Shown here: piece after piece, positions 23,606 to 34,886 of the stretch
Layout: each line of letters starts with the position of its first letter
How positions within the stretch are numbered: the stretch's first letter is position 1
Assembly: GCF_002288925.2 (NCBI RefSeq)
Contig: NW_022098069.1
Location: 86,411,606-86,475,605, forward strand
DNA: 64,000 nucleotides
Source: Delphinapterus leucas
Taxonomy: Eukaryota; Chordata; Mammalia; Artiodactyla; Monodontidae
Reading direction: 5' to 3'
Notes under the pieces: generated by a model
The model's database searches: none
The model's input: the letters and a program-made list of their open reading frames with translations, nothing else
Told to the model about the DNA's origin: nothing
Translations under genes and position numbers: made by a program

Positions 23606-24682
23606 GGTATAAACTACCGTTTTGTCCCAAGAATTAAAGTCATGCAGAGTGCTATTCTGTCTAAATAACTTATTAAAAAATAGGTCGGCTTCAGGCTGGG
23701 AGAAGCTGCGGGCTCGGTGGTGCAGGCAGCAGCCTGGGTTGGTAAGATTCACAGGACAGAGCCCGTCAGCCGCAAGGCAGGAGGTCCTCAGGGAGGTCTG
23801 GGGGAGGCCACCGGGATCAAGTTGGCACTGGGGGAGAGATGACCCCATGACTGCCTCCTACCCTGCTCTCCTGAAGGGCCCTGACCACGGCTGTACAACA
23901 TGTTGCCATGGGAACCACACCTGGGCGATGCCACCCATCGGCAAAGCCCGGGCGGAGGAGGGGCAGGTACCAAAAGGAAAGACAGGTGATCCGATGTCAA
24001 AGCAAAGCTGAACTGGGTGAAGCAAGGGGCAAGGTGGACAGTCAGGCCTCCCAAGAGGCTGGGCTGGGGCTGGGGGCGCTCACCAGTCTGGGTCCAGTCC
24101 AGGCAGGGCAGGGGGCGGGAGGCTGTGGGCATGCGGCATGCTGCAGCCAGGCCACAGCCTCAGCATGCACAGAGCAAAGCAGGCCCGCAGCCAGCTCAGC
24201 GCCCCGTGGGGCAGTGGCCGGCCGGTGCAGCGGGCCACACCTGCTGGGGACTGATGGCTGAGCCACCGCCTGGCTGGCGGCCAGGGGTCTGCCGGGCGGG
24301 GGCCTCACTACAGAGGCTCTGTGCTTGGTGGGCAAGGCTGGGCCCGCCCCTACCCCGGGGGTGGGCTGGAAGGGGCCCCTCGCGCCAGGGCCGGGCAGCC
24401 GCGTGGGCTCGCGGTGGTCCACGCTGTCACTCTTCAGGATGCGGCCCCAGCAGACTGGGGAGGGCAAGGGGTGTGGCTGGCAACAACCCACCTCCCCAAG
24501 TGTCACGGATGAGCAAAGGCCCCGCACCCCCCCCAAAGAACCAGCCAAAGAACCGTGTGGTGCCAAAAAAGGAAAAACCCAACACAAACGCCAAGGTGAG
24601 CGTCTGAAAGCGGCCCGGGCGGCGGGCAGGAGGGCACAGGCGGACGGAGCGGTGGGCGGGGCAGCGGGCAGGTGGGTGGCGG

Positions 24683-25050
24683 TCACTCCTCGCGCAGCTG
24701 CAGGCGGTAGCGGTGGTAGCGGACCTGGAAGAAGAGGCGCTCGGCCAGCGAGAGGGTCATGCCAGGCATCACGTAGCGGTCACTTGAGCCCATGTGCCTG
24801 AAGCCCAGCGACTCGTAGAGCTTGTGGGCGGCCACCTTGACGGCTGTCGTGCCTAACACTACTGCAGAGTAGTTGTGCACCAGGGCGAACTCCAGCACCT
24901 TACGGCCCAGTGCCTTGGCGATGCCCTTGCCACGGAAGCGTGAGTCCACCGACATGCGTAGCAGCTCCACCGTGTTGTCCGCCGCGTGGGCCCGCGCTGC
25001 CACAATGCCCACCACGTTGCCATCCAACACGGCCACCCAGAAGCAGGAGC
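24683..25050 (-). CDS. NAT8L: NAT8L coding exon 3 (GNAT domain)
   Basis: The exon encodes residues 187-308 from SCFWVAVLDGNVVGIVAA through the RFRGKGIAKALG acetyl-CoA loop to RYRLQLREE and TGA. The acceptor ttccccacag sits at 25060-25051. The open frame continuing upstream to 25435 is intron 2 and not coding. Confidence 0.96.
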
Positions 25051-28000
25051 CTGTGGGGAACGGGGCGGTCAGGGCCACTGGCGCTACTGCATGATACAGC
25101 CACCCCGGCAGAGGGAGCCAGGCCCAATCTGCCTGCTGCCCGCGGCAGCCCTGGAGCCTCCCTGACCCTGGGCCTGAGGCTGGGCAGCCAGCCCTGTGCT
25201 GAGGCCAGCCGTCCCCACCCCCGGCCCAGACCAATCGCGGCCCCACGCAGGGCAGGAGGAGGAGGGGGAAGACCTCAGGGAGATGAGGGAGCAAGAGGGA
25301 CAGAGGAGTGAAGACCAGAGGGGAGAGGCCTGCAGGGCACAGGCCATGGGGAGAGCCATCTCCTCTGGGGGCCCAGGGGCTACAGGAGGCAAGGCCAGGG
25401 GGCAGTGCCTGCTCCGAGGAGCCCAGCCTGCACACGCCCTACCCACGGCCACGCCAGCCTCCACTGCCGTGTCCTCCCGCCAGCCACCCCCCAGGCCCCC
25501 GCCCCAGCCTCCCTCCTGCAGTGGCCAAACCCTCCCCCGCTAACGCTCCTTCCCCGGACCCCCGCCCTACGCCTGGGGGTCCCCCACTACCACATCTGCC
25601 AACGCGGCCCCCAGCAGCCCGTCAGCTCTGCCGGGCAGTCTCCTGTCTCCTTCACCGTCAGACCCCAAGACTGAGACCGGGCACGTGGCCCGAGCTTGGG
25701 AAGGAGCTGACCGCCCCCTCCACTGGCTGACCTGCCCACTGTCCAGGATTTCAGGCTCTCCCCACCTGCCCGGGCCCAGGTCAGAGGTCAGCACAGTCCT
25801 GGGAGCCTCGTGCCTCCCCAGGCCTTGGTTCCCCCATTGCGGGAGCAGCTCCCACAAGTCCAGCACGGCCCCACCAGCCGCTGTCCAGCCTCTCTGGCCC
25901 TGTGGGATCTTCCTGCACACCCACCAGACATCTCAGGAGGGGCGAGCAGGGCCCAGCCCCCCATCTCACACCCAAGGACACTGCACTCCAATGAGGGCAG
26001 GGCCACGCTGGGCCCCAACCCCTCTTCTGCTCCTGCGGCCTGGGCTTTGGTGCCAGGTGGGTCTCACGCTTCTGTCCCCTCCCGTCCTGGGGGGAGCCAA
26101 GCTGAAGCCAGAGCTCCATGGAGGCTGATAAGATGCTTTGTTTGGGCTTGGGAAAGGGTCAAGGAGAGCCAAAGGTGCCCAAGGCCAGCCAGGCAGCCTC
26201 GGGGCGGGGAAAGGACCAGCCACCAGCGCGCAGGAGCTGGCCGGGCCAGAGCATGTCACCGCTGCTCCGGGACGCCTTGCCTCTCTTGTCCCCACTGCTC
26301 TTCCCTGGCACCCACCAGGATGCTGCTAGACCCTAACCAACCAGGCGCACTCTGTCCCTCTCCTCAGGGACCTTCCTGCACCTGGAAGGCCCTCATGCCC
26401 CAGCTCCAGGCATGGAGAAAAGCAGGACCCTGCCTCCCAGGACCCACCCTGCCTCAAGGCCAGCCTGGAGACTAAAGAATGGCTGCAAACCAGGCCCCAG
26501 CCCCTCCCTCTACAGAAGGCCAGGGCCGGGGCGAGACTCTGGGTTTACTAAGTGGCCCAGAGACCAGAAGTGGGACCCCTGTTCTCCTAGGGTCCTCATT
26601 GCCCCAGAGTGACCTCTGCCCTCTCCCCACCATGTGGCCCTCTGCCACACAGGGCCCTAGCATTCCAGGCCGGCCCAGGATCCAACAAGGCAGCCAAACG
26701 GGACCGGAGAGAGGTGAGAAAGACCCCCTTTCCCCCATGAAGCACCAGGGCAGCACAAACAGGGGGGCCAGGACCCCATGGCCCAGGGCCAGCTCAGGCC
26801 ACTCAGAGCCCTGCCCTCAGAAGCCCGGCCATACTCAGGGCAGAGGGCCTAGTCCTGCCAACCCCAGCGCCTGCCAGCCTGCGGCCAGAGCCCTTGGGCA
26901 CCCAGAAGCCTCGAGTCACGGGGGTGCCCCAGCCCAGGCTGACCTGTGCCCAGCCCCTGCCCCAGGCCCGCCCCTGCGCTGGGGGCAGCTCTGCCAGCAG
27001 GAAAGGCTGGGGAGGAGGGCAGGAGGGGGGAGGAGGGAGGAGTCGTCCAGAGACCCCCGGGACTCACCAGGGGGCTTCATGTAATACTGCTCAATGTCGG
27101 CCATGTCTGTGTGTAGCGCGCAGTCCAGGTAGGCGAGGACCACCTTCCGGCTGTAGTAATAGCGCAGGCCCAGCAGCCCTGCTGGCACCAGGCACGTCAG
27201 CAGCAGCGAGCGGGTCAGGGCAAAACAGAGCGCTGCGGGGAGAGGTGGCGCCCGGTGAGTGGTCGGTGGCGCAGAGCCTGTGGGGACAGCCCCGCAGACC
27301 AGCGCGGGGGAGACGGACCCAGGCCCACCAGCCCCTGGTAAGTAAGCCAGTTAGGGACATGCGCAGAGGAGAGACCATGCCAAATACGCCAGGCCTGTTT
27401 TCTCCGGAAGAGCAAAGAACATCGCAGCTGCTCCTTCTACTTTTCCCTATTATCAAACTTCTCACCATAGGACACGTTACCTTTATAACCTGACATCATA
27501 GGATTTCTTAATACGCTGAGCACCGCAGTGGCCTCTGGGCAGGCTGCCCTCAATAGCTGGCGGGCACAGCCCAGGACAGGGCTACTGAGGGGTGGCCCCT
27601 GCCCATCGCCCCGGCCCGCTAGCTGGGGAAGGGGCTCTGTCCACAGCCTGGCCCACACGGGGCGGGGCGGGGGAGGGGGCCAAAGAGCTGCCTGGCCAGG
27701 CATCTGCAGGCCGTCCCACCCTTGGGAAGTGGTGGCCCCGCCTTCCAGCAGGAGGGCCCCAGCCAAGAGCCCTCCCTGGGCCAGCCTCTGGGTGCTGCGA
27801 GGACAGGGGCCGGGGGGAAACTGCTTCCAGCCTAGGCTACCGAGATGCAGACGTGCCTGCAGCGAAAGTGCCTCTGCTGCGTGACCTTGGGAAAGTCCCA
27901 CCCCGCAGCCTCAAGCTCCTCACCTCTGAAATGGGGAGAACCACCCTCCCGCGGCAGAGCCTAAAGGGGCAAAGCCCCAAGGCCCCTGTCGGGGCCGCCC

Positions 28001-28974
28001 ACCGTGAGGGCCCACTGCCCCCTCGCTCTGCATCCTCGGCGCACACCCTCCCCCGGAACCCCAGGGAGCCGGCTGTCTTCCCCTCATAAATTAGCGCTCA
28101 GAGCCGCCGAGGCAGCCTCCCCCGCCCCGCGAATTATATATAGTTACACGCGCCAGGCGCTGGGCCTCGGCAGCGGGCGCTACCTGCCGTCACCCCGCCC
28201 CCACCGGGATGACCAGGAAGGGGACGCAGATGGAGACCCCAGTTCCCCGCTCGCAGCCCCTGTACCCGGCCCGCACTGGTTCCCACGCCCCAGCCTGGCG
28301 CGCCTTGGCCGCGAGCCCGGGCCGGCCCCAGCGCTGGGGGCCACCTCGCCCCGGGCCTCCGCAGAACGCGCGGGTGCGTGTCCGCGCGCGTACGAGGGGG
28401 GGCGGGGGTCCGCTTCCGTCCCAGGACGAGGCCCGGGCCCGAGGCGGGGGCTAGCGGGCCGGAGGAAGTCCCGCGCGCGTCCCCAGAGGGCCGGGCGGGC
28501 GCAGACTGCGGCAGGCGGGGGTGCGCCCGGCCGGCCGCGGCCCCGACCCCGCCTTCCCCGCGGGGTCCCCGCGCACTGACCGGCCAGCAGGGCGTAGAGC
28601 AGCTGCGTGCGCGGGTGGTGCCGCAGGCCGCGGAAGGCCGTGTTGGGGATGCGCTCCATGATGCCGTCGTAGAAGATGCGGCGCGCCGCCTCCTGCTCCG
28701 CCGCGCGGATCTCGCGGATGTACACGCCGCGCCCCTCCGGAGGCTCCGCGCCCCCCGCAGGCTCCGCGCCCCCCGCGCCGCCGAGGGGCTGGGGGCCCGG
28801 CGCGGGCGGGGGAGCGGCGGGGGCGGCGGCCGGCCCAGGAGCGGCGGGCAGCGGGGGCCACATGGCGCCGGCGGCGGCGAGCAGCGCGTCCTTCTTGGCC
28901 CCCGGCAGCGCCTCATGGTCCTCGGCGGCCACGATCTTCGTCTCGCAGACCATGTCGGGAGGCCCACAATGCAT
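24683..28974 (-). CDS. NAT8L: N-acetylaspartate synthetase (aspartate N-acetyltransferase)
   Basis: NAT8L makes N-acetyl-L-aspartate from acetyl-CoA and L-aspartate, mainly in neurons, as a membrane-bound enzyme of ER/mitochondria. Three exons (28974-28581, 27232-27068, 25050-24683) join in phase into 308 residues, close to the about 302 of the human protein. Residues 1-20 are MHCGPPDMVCETKIVAAEDH. A Pro/Ala/Gly-rich linker follows (about 38-75). One hydrophobic hairpin-like membrane segment spans about 124-151, split by intron 1. The GNAT domain (about 188-300) has the acetyl-CoA motif R-F-R-G-K-G (224-229). The ATG at 28974 is chosen because the frame upstream has no ATG and because MHCGPPD is the family start. 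Odd: a DNA-level Ala-Ala at 209-210 where I recall Glu-Glu in human. NICOL1 lies upstream in the same orientation. Confidence 0.96.
25051..27067 (-). other. NAT8L: NAT8L intron 2
   Basis: GC-rich intron of 2.0 kb with GT/AG borders. No recognised repeat or RNA gene. Long open frames on both strands are compositional. Confidence 0.8.
27068..27232 (-). CDS. NAT8L: NAT8L coding exon 2
   Basis: The exon encodes LCFALTRSLLLTCLVPAGL, the second half of the membrane segment, then LRYYYSRK and HTDMADIEQYYMKPP. The acceptor is ccccgcag and the donor gtgagt. It ends with the first base of a Gly codon completed by exon 3. Confidence 0.95.
27233..28580 (-). other. NAT8L: NAT8L intron 1
   Basis: A 1.35-kb intron that grades into the CpG island at its 5' end. 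It holds an isolated AT-rich spot at 28130-28147 (minus strand aactatatataattc), which resembles a TATA element but has no transcript support here. Confidence 0.75.
28581..28974 (-). CDS. NAT8L: NAT8L coding exon 1
   Basis: The exon encodes residues 1-131: MHCGPPDMVCETK through NTAFRGLRHHPRTQLLYALL, with an Ala/Pro/Gly-rich linker. The donor on the minus strand is gtcagt at 28580-28575. It lies inside a CpG island. Confidence 0.95.
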
Positions 28975-29172
28975 GCACCCGGCCGGGCGGCGCAGCGCAG
29001 GGACGCGGGCCGGGCTGCGAGCGGGCTCAGCCCGGGCCCAGGGCAAGGGCGCGGCGCCCTCGGACCCGCGGCGGCGGCGGCAGCGGCGGCGGCGGCGGCT
29101 GTTCAGGAGCGCGGGGCGGAGGCGGCGGGCGGCCGGGGCGCGCGCAGGGAGCTACGCCGCATTTTGGAGAAG

Positions 29173-29180
29173 TATTTATA
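29173..29180 (-). promoter_or_regulatory. NAT8L: TATA box candidate for NAT8L
   Basis: The minus strand reads TATAAATA about 200 bases upstream of the ATG, in otherwise CpG-rich sequence. This would place the start site near 29145 and give a 5' UTR of about 170 nt. Confidence 0.5.
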
Positions 29181-30236
29181 ATGCAGCGGCGCCGGTGCAG
29201 TCGCGGCGCCCGGGGTCCCGCAGGGTCCTAGCGTCCACTGCATTGGCTGCCGAGGGTCACCATGTGATCTCGAGGGTGGGAGCAGACGCCGCCTCCGCGC
29301 CCGCCCGATGGCACACTTGGGCGCTGCGCGGCGGCCGGGAGGGGGCGGCGCGGGCGGCCCGGGGCGCGACGGAGCGGCCGAGCCCCGCGAGGTGGCCGGG
29401 GACGAACGAGCGAGCGTGCGGCCGGGGTCCCGGCCCGGAACGGGCGCTCCGCGGGCTCCGGGTTGGGCGCCTCCCGCCTGGCCCCTGCGTCCCCGCGCCG
29501 CCGCCGCTCAGCGAGGGCCTGTGAGCGCCCGGACCTGGGGCCGCGCCACCGGAGCCCGCAGCCCTCGTCCTCCTCCTCGTCCTCCTCCTCGGCCGCCGGG
29601 CGCTGTCACGGAAGCATCTCCATCTCCATCTCCCGCCCCTTTGTCTGAACGCGGCGCCTGGCCGGGGTCCTGGGGAGGGGGCGCCCCGGCTTCCCCGGGC
29701 CGGCGCCCCTGGGAATCTGCGCCCGGCGCCGCACGGGCTGCAGGCGTGGGGACGCGGTCAGAGAAGGGTCTGATGCCCACGTCGCCCGCAGCCCAGCGCG
29801 TCCCAGCGCAGCGCAGTACGCCCCACTCGGATACCGGATCCCCACCGCCGGCGCGGGGATGCGGGACCCACAGGACCCATCCCGGCTCGGCCCCCGCCCT
29901 CCTCGGTCCGCGCATGCGCCCCACGATCTCGGTGCAGGTGCAGGGGGGGCTCTCGGCGCGTGCTCCGGGTCCCTGCGAGCCCCGCTGAAGCTGCGGGCCG
30001 GGGGCGAGGGGGAAGGTGGAAGCGGGAGGACGGGTAGTCCCAGGCCCGCCCCCTGTACTTTACGAACCCAGCCCCCTGCATCTCAGAATCCCCTTTCCTG
30101 CGTCGCCTCAGTTCTCCGCAGGTGACCCCCACAGGGCAGCCTGGAGATGAGTTCATACCCGCGCAGGTGGAGATGAGGCTTAGGGGTCCAGGTCTGAGGA
30201 CCCTCATCCCCCGTTGGGGCCCAGCGAGGCAACTAT

Positions 30237-30306
30237 GGTCACCTAGAGGACAGGAAAGGGACTACCCCTCGCGGCGTCACGCTGAGGGACCCAGGCGGAG
30301 TGAGAA
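30237..30306. repeat. Dispersed duplicate block, copy 1
   Basis: This segment (ggtcacctagaggacaggaa to gggacccaggcggagtgaga) recurs at about 31358-31430 with roughly ten differences and a 3-base length change. Both copies are in the same orientation. Confidence 0.8.
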
Positions 30307-31357
30307 GAGGGAGGACCCCGGACCCAGGAGCTGATCTGGGCCACAGGCCGGACCCGAGCGCTAAGTCGTAGGGGGAGGGCCAGCCAAGCTGGGAAGTCAC
30401 CCCCACGCTGTGCTTCAGAGATGCCAGGATTTGTCTGGGCCCGGATTGTGACCTTCCAAGGGGGATCACGGAAAATCTCAGAGACACTCATCCATCCATT
30501 CAGAAACCCTCCACGTGCTGCCTAGGCACGTGCTGCCTGGGGGCCGAGTGACACTGACCGGACACAGCGGGACTAGGCTCTGAGGCGTCCTGAGGATGGC
30601 CAGCCAGACGGCAGGAAGCATGTCCGAGCAGAGAGGACAGCATGCAAGGAGTCCAAGAAGGAAACACCCAGAAGGGGTGGGGGAGGGGCGGTGATGGCAG
30701 CTGGTGGCCTGCAGGGGTCAAGGGGCTTCCAAGAAGGCGAGGCTGGGCTCGAGTGCCAGGCCAGGGATCAGAAGGAAACTCATCATGCTCCCTGATGCGG
30801 GCCAGGAGGGAAGAGAGCCAGGCCCGCTGTCCAGGAGCTCTTGGGCAGCATCCTGACCCCAGATCCAGGTGTGAAGGGGTCCCTCAGAGCAGAGCGGCCC
30901 GGTGCCTACAGGGCCACAGCCTCTGCCGGCTATTACCCACCCCACCTAATCCCCAGCCCTCCTCCACCCCCAACAGCTGGGCCCAAAGACGGAGGGTGCG
31001 ACCCGGGGTCCCACTCAGCCTGACCTTGTGGGGCGCCCTCCCGTCCAGGTGGCCTGACCTCACGCTTCAGCCCCCAGAAGCCCCCGAGAGCCCCCGAGGC
31101 CTTGAGGCAGTGGTCCAGCCCCTGGTCCAGAGGGTCCTGGAGAGTGCCAGCACCAGGTGGGGGGCAGGGGCCGGACTCAGCTTGGAAGGGCCAGGGCTGG
31201 GCCCCAGGGAGGGCCACCTGGGAGCTCTTGGAGGTCTTGGTCCTGGACTTTAAGGGGCTGCGAGTTGGGGGCGGCCTGAGTGGGAAGAGGTGCAGGCAAC
31301 GGGGTGGCCCCAAGCCCCGCCGATGAGCCTCAGTTTGGGGCCGAGGGAGGTGGCTGC

Positions 31358-31430
31358 AGTCACCTAGAGGCCAGGAAGGGGACTGCCCCTCGCGGCACCA
31401 CGTGCTCAGGGACCCAGGCGGAGTGGGAGA
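31358..31430. repeat. Dispersed duplicate block, copy 2
   Basis: The segment reads agtcacctagaggccaggaa to gggacccaggcggagtggga. It is paired with copy 1 about 1.1 kb upstream. Confidence 0.8.
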
Positions 31431-32990
31431 GCCGGGAAGCACACCCTGTGCTGCCGTCAGGAGCCCATTTTACAGAAAACCTGGGGGCGATGTCAGGGGT
31501 CTGGTCTGTCCTCCCAGTGCCGGGGTGCCCCCCCCCGCCCTGCCCCGCCGAATTCCGCCCACTCCTCTCGCTTTGGCTGCACCGACCACCCCGAGATTCC
31601 CTGGCCTGATACCACTGCCAGAGCCCCGCAGGTCCCTGACAGGGGTGGCAGGGGTCCTTGGCGCAGCAGCGAGACCACCGCCCCCAGATCCCAGAGGCCA
31701 GAGTGGGGAGGGCGCCCTGGGCCTCCACTGCTCCTGCGGGGAGGTGGCGCCCAGCATGCGCCGGTTCATTTAGCAAAACAGCCCTCCACCCCAGCTGAAG
31801 AAAGGGACCCTCGGGCAGAAAGGTCGAGCGGGGCCTGGGAGGAGGGACTGGGAAGGACGGCAGAGGCAGTGGGAGTGCAGGAGGGAGTGGATCAGAGGGC
31901 CAAGGCGTGGGAAGGAAAAGGAACCAGGGCCAGATCAGAGGCAGCCAACAGGAGCTCCTCCAAGAGAACACGAAGGGGAGGAAACGAGAAAATAAAGGTT
32001 ATTATCAACACTATTTCCCCAACCGAAAGACAAAAACTCCTGGTTAGAACCTGTGCGGCACCTTGAGTGGCCCTGCAGTTCTGAGAGCCTCCTGAGGGCA
32101 GGAAGGAAGCGAGGCTCCCAAGACCCACCTGCTGCGGGCAGCTGCCGGCCGCTGGACCCAAGCCGCTCGCTCACCTCCTCACCAGGAGCCCAAGGCCCAC
32201 CCCCCATCCTTCCCTTCAACACATGTTGGGTGAATGCCTACCTCTATTGCGCCCTGAAAAGAACAAAGCTCGTTCTCCTGGCACTTTACAAGCCAGGGGG
32301 TGGGGTGGGGCAGGAAATAAACCAATAACAGAGATCAACACTCCAGTATCCCTTAGGGACAAAGAAAAATGTGTTGGGATAAGGGGCTAAAGAGTGAGGT
32401 GGGTGGTGGAGGCCAAGGGGGGAACCCCATGGAGAGGGGACAGCATGTACAAAGGCCCTGGGGTGGCAGGGGCTATGAGTTGAACGTGCCAGCAGAAGAT
32501 AACGTACTTTCAGACAGGCCAGCTCAGAAAAGTTTACTTACCACACTGTTTTCTAGGAAGCTACCTGAAGGGATGCCACAGGGAGAAGATGGCATGGAAT
32601 CTAGGAAACAGTGGCTCCAAACTAGAAGAGTGCAAGGTGGGCAGTGGGCAGTGGGAATGCCCAGCTGGCTGGGGGCAGAAGGGCACAGGCCAGGGAGGGG
32701 ACGTAACGGGAACGACTTGACTGCCAGAGAACGTCAGAAGCAGACGAGGGGAACAATAAGGCAGACACAATCGCTAGGGAAAACAAACGCCGTCCCAAGG
32801 GTAATGCATTCCCAGCATGGAAGATGCTCTCGACCCAGTCAGCCAGAAAGCAGTATGGCAGCTCCAGAACAGAACCTGAACGCCGTGGGCCCTGACCACA
32901 CGCATGGCTAAACTTTGCCAGAGTCATCTGTGCTGACTCTCCTATCTACTTCTCTAGTGACAACGCCCTTCAGGCCTTCCCCGCCCCCGA

Positions 32991-33128
32991 CCGACCCTGC
33001 TCTTGGCAAGGCTGACGAGGACCAGGGCTGCCCGACCCAGGGGTCCAGCCTTGGCCCCAACCGACCCTGCTCTTGGCAAGGCTGACAAGGACCAGGGCTG
33101 CCCGACCCAGGGGTCCAGGCTTGGGCCT
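32991..33128. repeat. 70-bp tandem duplication
   Basis: Units 32991-33060 and 33061-33130 begin ccgaccctgctcttggcaag and match almost completely for about 65 bases, then diverge. The near identity suggests a recent event. Confidence 0.92.
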
Positions 33129-33849
33129 TGCTTGACGTCAGGAGCGTGAGACACGCTGACTTCTTTCCTAAGCCCTGGCCAGTCTCAGTTCTCTTCCTGT
33201 CTCATGAGAGCCCATCTCCTCGGGGGTCTCCCATCCCCCTGCCCGCTCAGCACATCACTCCTCTGTCCACACTCACCACAGGGCTCTCGGCCAGCACTTG
33301 GGGCCCAGCCTTCACTCTCTCCAGCCCCTTTCCCAGGTGTGTCTGTCCGGTAGCCTCCTGGACCTCTCTGCTAACTCCATCCCTCTTCCCCTCACCCCCT
33401 CATCCCTTTCTCTCAAAAAAACACACCCGCAGTTCCCACTGGCTCTACTTTCAGATACACCTGGAGCCCAGCTCCTCCTCTCACTGCTGTTCCCGCTGCC
33501 ACCGCCCAGCCCCGGGCCCTCTTCAGCTCTGATGGCTTCACCACATCCCCACGGGCCCTGATTCTGCCCCTGACCAGAGTCCATCTTCAACCAGCAGCCA
33601 GAAACGTCCCGTTCCAATAGACGTGGGCTTGCCCAGACCCCGCAGGGCTCCGAGAAGCCTCCGTCCCTCAGGCTGCCCCCTGCCCTCCTGCCTGACTCTG
33701 CTGGGCAGACCCTACACAGCAGTGTCCCCGGCCCTTCTGCCTGTGGTTGCACACCCGTCCGCCTGGGCTGTGCCCCTACTCCCTCCCAGAGGGCAGCTCC
33801 CCTAAGACGCTTTCTACGGCCACCCTCGGCTGCCCCCATCATTTATGGT

Positions 33850-34025
33850 AACAGGAACCCCAGTCCGGGCAAGGGTTCATGGCTGCCCACAAAATACACG
33901 ATGCCCAGTTAAACTTCAGTTTTGGATAAACCAATAATTTTTAATTTAAGTACGTCCCATATTGCATGGGACATGCGTATACTAAAAAGTACTTATACTA
34001 GAAGTACTTGTACTTTTCATACTGA
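33850..34025. repeat. AT-rich palindromic element, possible DNA-transposon remnant
   Basis: It contains gatgcccagttaaacttcag, then a gtcccat/atgggac inverted arm pair at 33954-33972 and staggered 'agtactt' motifs. The pattern resembles ancient mammalian MITE-like repeats. The family was not identified. Confidence 0.4.
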
Positions 34026-34859
34026 GAAGTGCTCGCTGGTCCTCTGTGTCTGTGAATCTGGCCGCAGGTCAGCAACACAGGCTGCGTCCCGCCCGCCGGG
34101 CAGCCAGGAGTGGCCACATGACAGAGGCCAACCAATGGGACATGAGCACCGTCTGGCAGCGCCCTGATGGGAAGGCACCTGCCCCTGCCACCCTCCGCTC
34201 CTTTCTGGGGCCCCAGGACAGGTGGATCCTGAGCCCTGCCACTGCACCCCGCTCACAGCCAGGCCCGAGGGCCGGCCTAGGCCTGCCACGGCTTCAGCAG
34301 CCCCCACCGCGGGCGTTCTCTGGCCGGATGTAAAGCTCACAGGCTTCCTCGCCACCAGACACCTAGAGCTCGGCCTCCCACCATGGCCAAGGTAGGAATC
34401 TGGTTTGTTCACTGTGATCCTGACACCTGGATCGGCCCCTGCACGCCAGGCGGTTCCAGCAGAAGAGAACCGAGGACAGTAGAGGTCAAGGTCAAGGATT
34501 GGGAAGCCCGTTGGGGCAGGGAAGGGCCTGGGGCAGAGGGTCTGAACAGATGCGTGCATTTAGATCACAAAGACAGGCCAGGCCAGGCTGGGCTGGGGAC
34601 TGGTGCCGTCCTCCAGGCAGTGGACCAGGAGTGTCCGGCTCCACCCACCAGAGACAGCAGAAGCGGGGCGGGGGTGGGGGGGACACGTTGCACTGAGGCG
34701 GCCACAACCAGGGAACTAAAGCCCTTGAGAGGCCAAGTGTCCCATAGTGGCCACTTCCAATCGCAGCCCTGCTGCGTTCCGGGATGTTCCTTACAGCGTG
34801 CATGCGTTACTGTGAAAAAAAGGTATTAATTTTTACTTTAAAAACCATTCCCAGAATGA

Positions 34860-34886
34860 ACGGAGGGAGGGAGGGAGGGAGGGAGG
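34860..34886. repeat. (GGGA)n microsatellite
   Basis: About six tandem ggga units lie after an A/T-rich patch. Confidence 0.9.

Larger units (their letters stand above)
20232..24682 (-). other. NAT8L: Probable NAT8L 3' UTR
   Basis: About 4.4 kb lie between the NAT8L stop and the first strong minus-strand poly(A) signal. A long 3' UTR is known for this gene. The tract contains CA-rich segments at 20830-20912, a (GT)n run at 23571-23602 and AT-rich islands at 22040-22110, 22780-22910 and 23600-23690. These stand out from the GC-rich background and may be conserved regulatory blocks. No open reading frame is credible here. Confidence 0.55.
28100..29750. promoter_or_regulatory. NAT8L: CpG island over NAT8L exon 1 and promoter
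   Basis: Dense CpG and very high GC cover exon 1, the 5' UTR and upstream flank. Triplet runs occur at 29068-29099 (GCC repeats in the message 5' UTR) and 29562-29595. Extent judged by eye. Confidence 0.8.

Noticed and set aside
25051..25435. Frame continuing upstream of NAT8L exon 3.
   Set aside because: A clean ttccccacag acceptor and the phase match with exon 2 show that this is intron 2.
28975..29046. A 24-codon N-terminal extension of NAT8L in the same frame.
   Set aside because: It would begin at TTG, not ATG, and the known protein starts MHCGPPD at 28974.
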